From Laguncularia racemosa (lineage: Eukaryota > Streptophyta > Magnoliopsida > Myrtales > Combretaceae): DNA of 64,000 nt. Shown in pieces: positions 32,642 to 43,158 of the stretch. The notes beneath the pieces are model-generated. The model was not told where the DNA came from and did no database searches. It saw nothing but the letters and a program-made list of their open reading frames with translations. The stretch spans positions 5,146,001 through 5,210,000 of the forward strand of contig JBBMOL010000022.1 in assembly GCA_037954665.1 (NCBI GenBank), read 5' to 3'. Made by a program: the position numbers and the translations under genes. Each line of letters starts with the position of its first letter. The stretch's first letter is position 1.

Positions 32642-34399
32642 TTAAGACAAATAACTAAGATTTTTGGATCTTGTGACTCGAGAGGTGGAGGGAGTGGTGG
32701 AAGGTTTGGTAGAAGAAGGTTTTTCTGGTGAAGTATCCAAGTCGATGATATGGGCGCCAGAGCGAACATAATCTGGAAATTTGTTGGATAAGAATAGCTT
32801 GATTTCACTATGAAGACTTGTGACAGATTGAGAGGTTTTATCCGTCTTGGAGTCCAAAGTCTTGAAGGAGTTAGTAACTGACTCTCTAATCTTCCTCACT
32901 TGAGAGAAAAATTTGTCAAAAGCAATCACATTATTAGATAAATCTTGTTTGACTCTCGCACTAAATTCATCATAGAGAATTCTATAGTGATGGAGATCGG
33001 TAAGCATTTTCTCAGAATTCTTCTTGATATCAGAAAGAATATCAGAAGTTTGTTTAACTTGTAACTCCATTGATTCTAGTCTCCTCAGATCAGATCGTTG
33101 AAGAACTTCATCTGTCAAAGCTGTCTTAACTAAATCCGATAGCTCATGTTTCAAACTTTCTCGAATAACATTCTTTATTTGTTCCAGATCAACATTGGAT
33201 ATAACTTCTTTTGTTCCACTCTTTCGAGCCTCATCAGCATATGGTTTCTTCCCATGATCTGTTTCAAACTTTGTTCTAGGTTCTGAACTAGGTTCTGAAC
33301 CTCCTTCTTGAACAGATATTGAAGAAGTTCCAAAAGGAGCAATTCTTTTCATATGCCTTTGATTGACAAAATGTGCACCATCATTCGCATACCACAAACA
33401 ATCCTTAACAAAGATCGACATATGATGAAAAACTTCTTTACTTATCCTCTTTAACTTAATAGGTTCAGAAGAGCTGGTAAGCAAAATTATCCCTTTAAAC
33501 ACAAACAACCGCATCAGTATATTCCCAAATACCAAACTTTCTTTATTTCTCCATATTTGATCAATGATTCTAGAAGCCATGTCCACATTCTTTTTGTTAA
33601 TCATCGCATAGATAATTTGAGCATGTTCTATGGACATTGAAGTAGAACTGCCCTTCCTTGGACATAGACATTCAACAATGATCTTGTGTATGATTCGAGG
33701 AAACAACTCGAAATCAATGACCATTGCTTCTTTTCCATAATCCATTTGTAAGCCTCCATTTATAGCAGCAAACAGATCATTCCTAGGCATGTTCGTAATC
33801 TCTACATCATCATTTACATCATGTAGGTGTAGACATTTAATTACATCTTCCCTAGAAATTGTAATGTCTTGATCACATACCCTGGAAACTAAAATATTCC
33901 CTTCCGAAAGACTTAAACTTCCATAAAATTCTTTGACACACTCGCCATAAACTAGAACTTGAGTAGAGCAAAGTTCCATGCAACCTATGGGTTCTAACAG
34001 TTCATTCCAGTAAAATCCATTACTAGTAAAGAAATTAAAATCCACAAAACTACAAGAACACACCTTGTTTTTCTTCCTTCGAAGAGATTTTGAATTTGAG
34101 GGTTTCAAACTTGGTACATTCTTTTGTTTCGTTTGCTTCTTGGCTGTTTTCTTGAGTGGAGAGGTTTCTTGAGTTACCTTTTCTTTCCCTTTTGAAGATG
34201 ATGCAACCCGTTTTCTTTTGGAAATTTTCTTGGAACCTATGATAGATTCGGAGTCAGGTGAACTCGGATTTTCCTCTATTGAAGGTTCTTGATATTTTTC
34301 CGAAGAATTTGAAGATTCATCATGAATCACTAAAGGCTTGTTGGAAGATTTTGTTTTGAAGGATTTTTGTTTGAGACGTTCTGAAGATTTAGGCGCCAT
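32642..34399 (-). CDS. Env-like / putative plant transposon protein ORF of copia F
   Basis: 585 residues from ATG 34399 with no stop. The N-terminal 110 residues are Lys/Ser-rich and basic (KKTAKKQTKQKN). The centre (about 115-360) is a compact domain with FVDFNFFTSNGFYWNE, VKEFYGSLSLSEGN and VLVSRV-like strands resembling the 'putative plant transposon protein' domain that begins A-x-x-FY-x-N-L and LVSRVLG in many plant retroelements. The C-terminal 200 residues are coiled-coil-like (LRRLESMELQVKQTSDIL) and end with a Ser/Thr/Pro tail. It sits 155 bases after the RNase H stop, the env-like position of SIRE/Maximus elements. No signal peptide or clear transmembrane helix is visible, so an envelope role is unsupported. 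Confidence 0.7.
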   Translation of the reverse strand: MAPKSSERLKQKSFKTKSSNKPLVIHDESSNSSEKYQEPSIEENPSSPDSESIIGSKKISKRKRVASSSKGKEKVTQETSPLKKTAKKQTKQKNVPSLKPSNSKSLRRKKNKVCSCSFVDFNFFTSNGFYWNELLEPIGCMELCSTQVLVYGECVKEFYGSLSLSEGNILVSRVCDQDITISREDVIKCLHLHDVNDDVEITNMPRNDLFAAINGGLQMDYGKEAMVIDFELFPRIIHKIIVECLCPRKGSSTSMSIEHAQIIYAMINKKNVDMASRIIDQIWRNKESLVFGNILMRLFVFKGIILLTSSSEPIKLKRISKEVFHHMSIFVKDCLWYANDGAHFVNQRHMKRIAPFGTSSISVQEGGSEPSSEPRTKFETDHGKKPYADEARKSGTKEVISNVDLEQIKNVIRESLKHELSDLVKTALTDEVLQRSDLRRLESMELQVKQTSDILSDIKKNSEKMLTDLHHYRILYDEFSARVKQDLSNNVIAFDKFFSQVRKIRESVTNSFKTLDSKTDKTSQSVTSLHSEIKLFLSNKFPDYVRSGAHIIDLDTSPEKPSSTKPSTTPSTSRVTRSKNLSYLS

Positions 34400-34553
34400 T
34401 GGAGTTGCAATGAGCGAGAAGGAAAATAGAGAGAGAAAAAGAACAGATTACGACGAAAGGAAATTAGAGAAGGAAGTAAACAAATGAAGAGAAAAAAAAT
34501 ATTTTATATGAATAAAGATTTTCAAATATTAAGGGTTTCGGGGGAAAAAAAAT

Positions 34554-37500
34554 TTAAAAAGGGTTACAAATTCCTAATTCATTTCTAATAAATTCAAATT
34601 TTACCTTTTCAAGAGGTTTAGTAAAAATGTCTACAAACTGATTATCGGTTGGCACAAATTCAACATTTATATCTCCATTATGCACATGATCTCTAATAAA
34701 ATGATGTCTAATTTCTATGTGCTTTGTCCTAGAATGATGTACTCGATTTTTTGTCAAATTTATTGCACTCGTGTTGTTACATTTAATTGGCATAGTTTTA
34801 AAATTTATTCCATAATCATTCAATTGTTGCTTTATCCATAAAACTTGTGCACAACAATTACTAATAGAAACATATTCAGCTTCAGCTGTGGATAGAGCAA
34901 CAGAATTTTGTTTTTTAGAAGACCAAGAAATTAATTTATCACCTAGGAATTGACAAGTACCAGAGGTGCTTTTTCTATCAATTTTACAACCAGCATAATC
35001 TGCATCAGAATATCCTATTAGATCAAAATTCTGATTTTTAGGATACTAAATGCCTAAATTTGAAGTATTAACTAGATATTTGAAAATTCGCTTTACAGCT
35101 GATAAATGAATTTCTGTTGGTGTAGCTTAAAATCTAGCACACAAACACACACTGAACAAAATATCAGGTCTAAATGCAGTCAAGTACAATAAAGAACCTA
35201 TAAGACTCCTATAAAGTTTTTCACTTACCTTCTTTCCATTTAAGTCAGAGTCTAACCTTGATGAAGTACTCATAGGTGTTGTAACGTTTTGCATCCATCA
35301 TATCCAAATTTCTTCAATATTTGTTTTGTGTATTTTTCTTGATGAACAAAAATTCCTTCTTTTTTTTGTTTTATTTGAAGCCCCAAAAAGAATGTCAACT
35401 CTTCCATCATTGACATTTCAAATTCTTCCTGCATGGTCTCAGCAAATTCTTGACACAACAATTCTTTAGTAGATCCAAAGATAATATCATCCACATATAT
35501 TTGTACAACTAAGATATCATTATCAAAAGTTTTCAAGAATAAAGTAGTATCAACTTTTCCTCTATGAAAACCTTTAGAGATAAAAAACATACTCAATCTT
35601 TCATACTAAGCTCTTGGAGCTTGTTTCAAACCATATAGTGCTTTATTTAATTTAAAAACATAGTCTGATTTGAAAGGATCTTCAAAACCAGGTGGTTGTT
35701 CTACATAAACTTCTTCTTTTATAAAGCCATTTAAAAATGCACTTTTTACATCCATTTGAAAAACTTAAAAATCCTTATAAGATGCATATGCAAGCATTAA
35801 CCGTATTGCTTCTAGTCTAGCAACAGGTGCATATGTTTCATCAAAATCTATTCCTTCTTCTTGTGAATAACCTTTAGCTACTAATCTTGCTTTATTTCTT
35901 ATAATTTTACCATCTTCATCTAATTTATTTTTAAACACCCATTTAGTTCCAATTACAGACTTTCCTCTAGGTCTAGGAACTAAATTCCATACATTGTTTC
36001 TTTGAAATTGATTTAATTCTTCTTGCATAGATATAATCCAATTTTCATCATTTAAAGCTTCTTCCATATTACTAGGTTCAATTTCAGATAACAACACAAA
36101 ATGATTTTCAAGATTTTGTAGATTAGCTCTTGTTTTAACACCCGATTGAATATTGCCTATTATTTGATCAGAAGGATGTGCTAGACTTATACCTCCAAGC
36201 TTTAGAAGCCTCTTGTTCAGATCTTACAACTTCTGAAGTACCTTCTGTATTTGCCTTGAAATAGGTTTTGGATGACCAAATCCTCGAATGTTAACAGCAG
36301 GTGCTTCTGACTTAGGTTCTGAACTAACTTCTTCTTTAGAATTGGAGTCCTTTTCTTCATCAGAATCAACATCCTTTAAATCCTCAATAAATTTAACATT
36401 TATTGATTCTTCAATAGTTTTTGATGATTTATTGAAAACACGATAAGCACGACTATTTTGAGAATATCCTAAGAAAATAGCTTCTTCAGATCTTTCATCA
36501 AACTTACCAAGGTTGAGTGGATTCTTTTTCACAAAGCATTTAGATCCAAAGATATGGAAATATGAAAGTTAGGTTTCTTACCTCGAAACATCTCATAAGC
36601 AGTCTTTGATGTCATAGGTCGAATGAAAACTCTATTGATGATATAGCAAGCTGTAGAAACTGCTTCTGTCAAAAAATACTTAGCAATTCCACTTTCATTT
36701 AACATAGATCTAGTCATCTCTTGTAAAGTTCTATTCTTGCGTTCCACTACTCCATTTTGTTGAGGAGTGTATAGAGCTGAGAAATTATGAGATATACCAT
36801 GTTCTTCACAAAAGTTTAAAAAACTTGCATTTTGAAATTCTGTTCCATGATCAGTTCGAAGACTAATTATGGAAACTCCCTTTTCATTTTGTATTTGTTT
36901 TGCAAACTTTTGAAAAGAATCAAAGGTATCTCTTTTGTGTCGCAAGAATATAACCCAAGTGTATCTTGAAAAATCATCAACAATAACAAGTCCATATTTG
37001 CTTCCACCCTATGCTTAAGACTCTAGTAGGTCCAAAAAGATCAAGATGCAATAATTCAAGTGGTCTCTTAGTTGAAATTACATTTTTACTTTTATGAGAG
37101 ACAGAAACCATTTTATTCTTTAAGCAAGTATCACATTTCACATCTTGTTTAATATTTATCTTAGGTAATCCTTTAATAATATCCTTTTTAGATAATTTTT
37201 CTAAGTGATTAAAATTAACGTGTCCTAGTCGTTTATGCCAAGCAAAAACATGATCATTCAAAGAAATTAAACAACAATCATTATTGATTTCATCTGGTTT
37301 TATCAGATAGATATTTCTTTTCCTAATTCCTTCAAATAATCTTTCATCATTTTCATTAAAAGCATAGCACTTGTCTTGATAAAAAATCATTCTATAACCT
37401 TTATCACATAACTGACTAATACTAAGTAAATTGTGTTTTAAACCTTGCACAAGATATACATTTTCAATGAGAAAAGTAGGCATACCAATCGTTCTAGTGG

Positions 37501-38590
37501 CAATTATTTTACCTCTACTATCATCTCCAAACTTTACATACCCTTTTTCTTCCCAATTTATGCTATTGAACAATGAAGCATCTCCAGTCATATGTCTAGA
37601 ACATCCACTATCCAAATACCATGTTCCTCTTATTTTAGCTTCATGTTCCTGTACAAATAAAAAGAATTAAGTCCTTTTAGGAACCCAAGCAAGTTTGGGC
37701 CCTTTAAAAGATAAGCTCATTTGATTTCTTCGATTTACTTGTTGACTACTGAGCTTCTTTCTTTTATAATAGAAAAATTTCTCAATATGACCAAATTTAT
37801 TATAGAAGAAGCATGCATAAGAATTAACATTCCTATACCTGTCATTTACCTGTTTCTAGAAGTTCTGGTTTGTATAACTTCTGTTATACCTTCTAGTATT
37901 GCTTCTATAGTACCCATTGTGTGGATACCTCTTGTCAGAATAACTTCTGTAAAAGTCTCTAGTATTTCCTCTTTTAACAATATTTGTATTCGAAATGTAC
38001 TTTTTACTTTTGAATTCATCACTTAAGACTTGTTTAGCTTTAACAAAAACTGTATTTTGATTCGATTTTGAACTCGAACCATGCTCATATCCTAACCCAT
38101 GTTTTTCATTTGAAATTCTTTGTGAAGAAATTAACATGGTCAATTTCTTGTCGCTTTCATCAAATTTCTTAAAGGTAGTTTTCAATGAATTTGACAGCTC
38201 ATCAATCTTTACCTTCATGTTACTTGTTTCTACTTCAAGTAGGTGATTTTCTACTCTTAATTTTTCAATACTCACATGCATGGATTCATTTTCTTGTTTC
38301 AGGATATCATTTTCATTCGCAAGTAACGAATTTGTTTGCTTTACTGCCTCCTTTTCATTCTTAAGAGCTTTTATTTCGTTTTCATACTTAGCTAATTTTG
38401 TATCAGCCCTTTTTAGTGCTTTTAATAGCTTACTCATTTCTACTAGCATGTCAGTTTCAGTTACATCTTCATCAGATTCAGAATGTACCTCAGAACTAGC
38501 CATTAAACACATATTTGCCTCATCATCTTCTTCTTCTGAATCCTCTGAATTTGTCTCTATATCCTCTAAATCACTCCATGTTGCTAACAT
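34554..38590 (-). pseudogene. Copia F protease-integrase-RT-RNase H, degenerate
   Basis: In order on the minus strand: a Glu-rich and coiled-coil segment (38590-37860), a decayed second zinc-knuckle-like motif (FFYNKFGHIEKF), protease with LDSGCSRHMTG (about 37610), integrase HHCC region (HKRLGHVNF...CDTCLKNK), integrase catalytic residues in LDLFGP, RTDHGTEF and VERKNRTLQ, reverse transcriptase with ARLVAKGYSQ and YVDDIIFGS, and RNase H with DADYAGCKIDRKSTSG and ALSTAEAEY ending at 34554. Breaks: stops at 37856-37858 and near 37666, a one-base insertion near 37005 (GGG for GG), a compensating shift near 36530, and several stops between 35600 and 34830. The pol cannot be translated as one protein. 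Confidence 0.85.
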
Positions 38591-39557
38591 TGCTCGACTT
38601 TTTTTTTTTTTTTTTATAATTTTCCATTTTCTTGATCAGTGTTGGACATTCATATTTGATGTGTCCTGGCTTTTTGCATTGATAACATTGAATCTCCCTT
38701 TTCTCTTTCTTCTTTTCTTTCTCTTTGTACGCTTTTCCTGCATCATTATGCTTATATTCATTACTTTTCTTGAAAACATTAAACTTCTTACCTCTTTGCT
38801 TCTTGAGCAGCCTGTTGAGTTTACGTGCTAGAAGACCGATGTCCTCTTCTTTCTCATCGTCGCTATCATCTGTTTCAGTTTCATTTTGCTTTATTTCCTT
38901 GACTTTAAACGCAATCCCTTTGGTACCGTCTTCTCCTCTTTGCGTAGTCTTTATGTGTGACTCATATGCCATGAGCTTTTCTCTCAATTGACTGAGAGTT
39001 AGCTTGTTTAGGTCTTGAGCTTCCTCTATAGCAGTTTTCTTTGCATCCCAAGATGGTGGCAATATCCTTAACATTTTCCTCACAAGATCTGGATCTGGAA
39101 GTTTCTTTCCAAGTGATGAAAGCTCATTTGTTATGGCTGTAAACCTGTTAAAAGCATCTTTGACATCTTCATTAGACTTAAACTTAAATAATTTATACTG
39201 TTGAATTAAAGCATTTATTTTGGTTTCCTTGATGGTATCAGTCCCTTCATATGTATCGGATAGGATATCCCAAATCTCCTTTGCACTTGCACATGATGAT
39301 ATCAAATAGAACTCTGATGGAGCAATAGTAGTTAGTAATAAATTTTTTGCTTTGTTGTTCTTTTCGATAATTTTCTTCTTCGAATCTGACAAGGTTGAAT
39401 CTCCGTTTAAGGTGATCACATTGTCTCCAAGTGAAATGACCTGCCATGAATCATAATCATTAGCTTTAATGTAAGTTTCCATATGCATCTTCCAGTATGA
39501 GAAGTTTGAGCCATCGAAGTAAGGAGCTCGATTAATTGCAACATTATTTTCAACCAT
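38571..39557 (-). pseudogene. Copia F gag, frameshifted at a poly-A run
   Basis: 328 residues from ATG 39557, about 28 bases after the primer site. It has the copia gag opening (FDGSNFSYWKMHMETYIKA), UBN2-type helices with LPPSWDAKKTAIEEAQDL, and a zinc knuckle CYQCKKPGHIKYEC near the C-terminus. It ends in a lysine run coded by an A-tract (38600-38617) and a stop 14 codons later. The downstream gag-pol reading is in another frame from this tract on, so a one-base slip in the homopolymer probably broke the link. It may alternatively be a tolerated slippage site. Confidence 0.8.
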
Positions 39558-39585
39558 TTTGGATCACTCAAAATAGCTGAGTCTT

Positions 39586-39597
39586 GCTCTGATACCA
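39586..39597 (-). other. Primer binding site of copia F
   Basis: TGGTATCAGAGC on the minus strand, two bases from the LTR end at 39600; initiator Met tRNA type. Confidence 0.95.
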
Positions 39598-39599
39598 AT

Positions 39600-41063
39600 T
39601 GTTGGTCCCAATTAGATTAATCAAGAGGGGGGTAAATTGATTAATTACTTAAAGTTTCACTTTTTCGCAAATCAATCAAAACTCTCGACTAATAAAATCA
39701 CGTGAATAAAATAATGAAGAACAATAATGTGCAGTAAATAAAATGAGTAGAGAAGAATAGAATGCTCAGATATTTATAGAGGTTCCGCCTCACGCGTCAG
39801 TCCTCTCTTCCAGCTCACGTCGGGGTCCCGGTTGTCTATACCGGTTGTGTTTCACTATATCAAACAAATTGAAGATATACAACATAAACCTCTTCAAGGA
39901 AAAGTCTCATTGTTGAGTCTTTCTAGTTTCTTTACTAAGCTAATCACTCAACTACAGTGATGAAACAACAAACAATTCCTTATTCACGAAAGGAATTTCA
40001 ACAACAATGAGGAATATCAGATTTCCTCTATATGATAGTTCATTTGTATATGTAAAGATTTTTCGCTTGAAGATGTATGGGCCTTTTCTTCTCGTGTGTC
40101 TCTTTTTTGTTCAACAATGTTCTCTTCTTTTTCATTTGAATTAAACACTCCTTATATGAAGAGAACATAACGGCTACTTTCCACGTGACAATCTTGAATT
40201 TATTTTTGAATTTTTAATTCAAAAATAAGTTGGATCTGTTGGAGAGAATCTGCATTCCGTGATATTGTTGATGAGGATAAGCTTGGATAAATTAGTTTGA
40301 CCGAGATCTTCTTTAGATATATTTCTTGGATCAAGTTTGTTGAAGATATCCCTCACATTGTGGAACCATATCTTCATGTAACAACCATATTTCTTATCCT
40401 TATCTTTGTAACTGCTGGATCTCCCAAAATATAGCACAAATATCTAAATTTAAATTTTGAGAAAACTTGTAAATCTTATATGATCTCATTTTATCATAAA
40501 ATGAAATCTTTGAATAAAATCTTGTAAACCTTTATGTAAATTAAAAACCCCATGATATAAAATCCAACTTTAGTAAAACACAACAAGTATATTACCCAAA
40601 AATACTTGACATGTGGAGCTAGGCCTTGAAATTTATTAAAAACTATCAATATAAAAATTAGAACGTAATTTGGAAAAATTCGTGACAGACATGAAAGGTT
40701 CTGAAAGTGCTTCTGAAGCAAACCTGTTAACTGTCCTCCTGTTATGAAGGTTCTGAAAGTACTTCTGAAACAAACCTGTCAACTGTTCTTCTAGTGTAAA
40801 GGTTCTAAAAGTACTTCTAAAAGATTGACACGATAACTACGGATACACTACACAACTTCTGAAACACCTTCTGTCAGAACAAAAATAGTCTATATAACAT
40901 TTTTGAAGGTTCTGAACAAGCTTATGTCTCCTTGTTCAACTTTAGAAAAATTGCGTACTATCTTCTAAAACAACTTCTGACAAGCTCAAACATTCGTTAC
41001 ACATTATTCCTCTTTTGTTAACATCAAAACTAAATTAGAGAACTTAATATTCTCCCCCTAACA
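39600..41063 (-). repeat. 5-prime LTR of copia element F
   Basis: 1464 bases, TGTTAGGGGGAG...CCAACA, near-identical to 26174-27641, with the same run of GGTTCTGAAAGTGCTTCTGA-type repeats in U3 (40690-40820). Confidence 0.9.
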
Positions 41064-41349
41064 CTTTCTAAAAAATTTTGTGGTAAATTTTATGTATTGT
41101 ATATGCTTAGCTCTTGAATTGAGAGGATAACAAATTTGCTTTATAAATTTCCTTTCTTATGGTTAGACCTAGTTAAAACTATATCAAAATTAGTGGAGCC
41201 ATCGGTTAGATCTTTTTGTGTATATCCAGACACACAAACTTTGATCCAAGAGAAAAACCCTAATATGCCAGTGAATGGAGATTGGGCATGTGAAGTATTA
41301 TACAAAAGTTTTTCACATTTTAATTTCATATCTTTTCTATGATGTCACA

Positions 41350-42367
41350 TGATAGGAATCAGACTTTTCTAGGACCTATCACCAGGGCCCGAGCTAAGGG
41401 TCTCCAGAATCTAGTTATGAGGGTTTTGCTAGAGAAACCTAACCTTGAGAAGTCTAACTCACTTTCTACATCTTTGAACTATAATTTTGATGCATTTCAG
41501 CAGGTTCATTTGTCAGTCTTACAGGATGCAAAAACACCCTTATTACTGAGTGAATCAGGGTTGTCAACTGAAACTGATTCAAAAGCTTCTTGAAGACCGG
41601 CATCTTGAAGGACCATTTCTTTATATATTTACTCTTTTATGAACTATTTTGGTTGTATTTTGGTTTTGGGACACTTTTATTTCTTTGTAACTTTCATTTA
41701 GGGTTAGCCACCTTAAAAGTGGCAAACTTGTAATTTTGAGTACTTTTTAACCCTAGAAGTAGCAAGTATAAATACTTGCTTAAGAGAGGGTTTGGGGGAG
41801 CTTATTTTTGGCAGAGCATACACCTCTTTTCAAGTGTGAATTAGGGTTCATACCTTGGTTCCAACTCTTATCAATTTCAATTCCAAGACTTGAAATTGTG
41901 GCGAGTGCAACATCTTGAAATTGTGAGTTATATCAATTTCATTTTGTTGTGATTTCTTTTCTTCTCTAGTGTGTTGTATCTAGGGTTGATTTGAGATAGT
42001 TCTTGGTCAGATTTACATGTTATTATTCACGAATTCTTGTGTTTAATTGAAGTACTTATCATTTGATTTGGGATCATCATTGAAAGTTACACTTGAAAAC
42101 GTGATTTTCACCATTGGGAAAGGAATCTTACTTTACGGTTTTCTTTGTCAAATTGAGGCTTAATTTGCGTGGATTATATGACATCAGAGTGTTATTAGAA
42201 ACCATTTCCATTGTGGTATTCTGATTATATTATTAGTTGATTGAATTCATCATTTCAACATTAGGGTTCATTTGAAAAGTGCCATTTTTGGATCCGATTT
42301 TGCCTAGACTTGAGATATCTTTTCTTAAGTCTTTTGGATGTGCTTTTAAGAGTGGTTGGGCACATCA
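41350..42367 (+). repeat. 5-prime LTR of element B
   Basis: 1018 bases. The first 244 are a copy of the polyprotein C-terminus; a TATA-like AAGTATAAATACTTGC follows at 41764-41779. Few differences from the 3-prime LTR are visible. Confidence 0.9.
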
Positions 42368-42373
42368 TCTTTT

Positions 42374-42385
42374 TGGTATCAGAGC
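42374..42385 (+). other. Primer binding site of element B
   Basis: TGGTATCAGAGC, six bases after the LTR end; initiator Met tRNA type. Confidence 0.9.
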
Positions 42386-43158
42386 TCTTGTTGAGAGAAG
42401 GGAATTGGTTGTATTCAATTTCATGGAAGTGATCAACAATTAGGGTTGATCAAGTGGAAAAAACGCAATTGTGTAGTTGTTGTAGTTTGAGATTGCGAAA
42501 TTGTTTTGGATTGGGATTTGATTTGCTGATTGTTGGAGTTGATTTGGGAAGGTTATTATATCACTTTGTGGACACTAATTCACGTGGAAGAGCAGAAGTA
42601 CAAAGTGAAGTTACTTTAGCAAATTGTTTTGAAGTGTGAAACTTACCAATTGTTGCCGTGGAGTAGCTTGTGGCGTGTGGAGTTGTGAAGTTTGTTGTTT
42701 GAATTCCATTGTGTAATTCTGAAATTGTGAAGTTAAATTTGAAGATTACATTAAGTTTAGTTTGTAAGGAATTATTTTGAATTCAAATCATATGCAATTA
42801 AGTTGTGGGAGTTAATGATTGCTATTTGAATTTGAATTCATTGTTACCAATTGAGGAAGGCTTGCAATAAGTGAAGTTATTTGAAATTCAAATTGTAAGT
42901 TGCTGCCTATAGTGGGAATTCAGAATTCATTTTGGAAAGCTACTTATTAATCTCTTGTCTTCATTATTTGCCGTAGAAGTTGAAGATTACTTGTATTCAT
43001 TATTCCCTTGGTTGTTGCCGTGGAAGTGTTACATATTAATTGTAGTTGTTACTTGTGTGTTGCCGTGGAGTGAAATTGTGGAAATTGAAAATTGTTGCAC
43101 TGTGATCTTAAAAGGAGTGGGGAATATTGTACACGTGTTGATTGAGTTAAATTTCACA

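Larger units (their letters stand above)
26174..41063 (-). mobile_element. SIRE/Maximus-type Ty1/copia element 'F' with env-like ORF
   Basis: Complete element on the minus strand: 5-prime LTR 41063-39600, Met-tRNA primer site, gag, protease, integrase, reverse transcriptase, RNase H, an extra ORF after pol, polypurine tracts, 3-prime LTR 27641-26174. The 5-base duplication CTTTC lies at 26169-26173 and 41064-41068. Gene order protease-integrase-RT marks copia; a large extra ORF after RNase H and long LTRs mark the SIRE/Maximus lineage. Element A (4709 bases plus a 5-base duplication) is nested within it, so F itself is about 10.2 kb. It inserted into copy 2 of the duplication. Confidence 0.9.

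Noticed and set aside
32642..34399. A host gene trapped inside copia F
   Set aside because: Position after RNase H, strand and domain pattern fit the env-like ORF of SIRE/Maximus elements; no introns or host-gene motif.
41339..41593. 84-codon frame before element B as a separate gene
   Set aside because: It is the 5-prime LTR copy of the polyprotein C-terminus (compare 46476-46719).
42955..43158. Residual gag at the start of the B frame
   Set aside because: The 68 codons before MSSEM are hydrophobic and leader-derived, with no gag or zinc-knuckle motif; the better start is ATG 43159.
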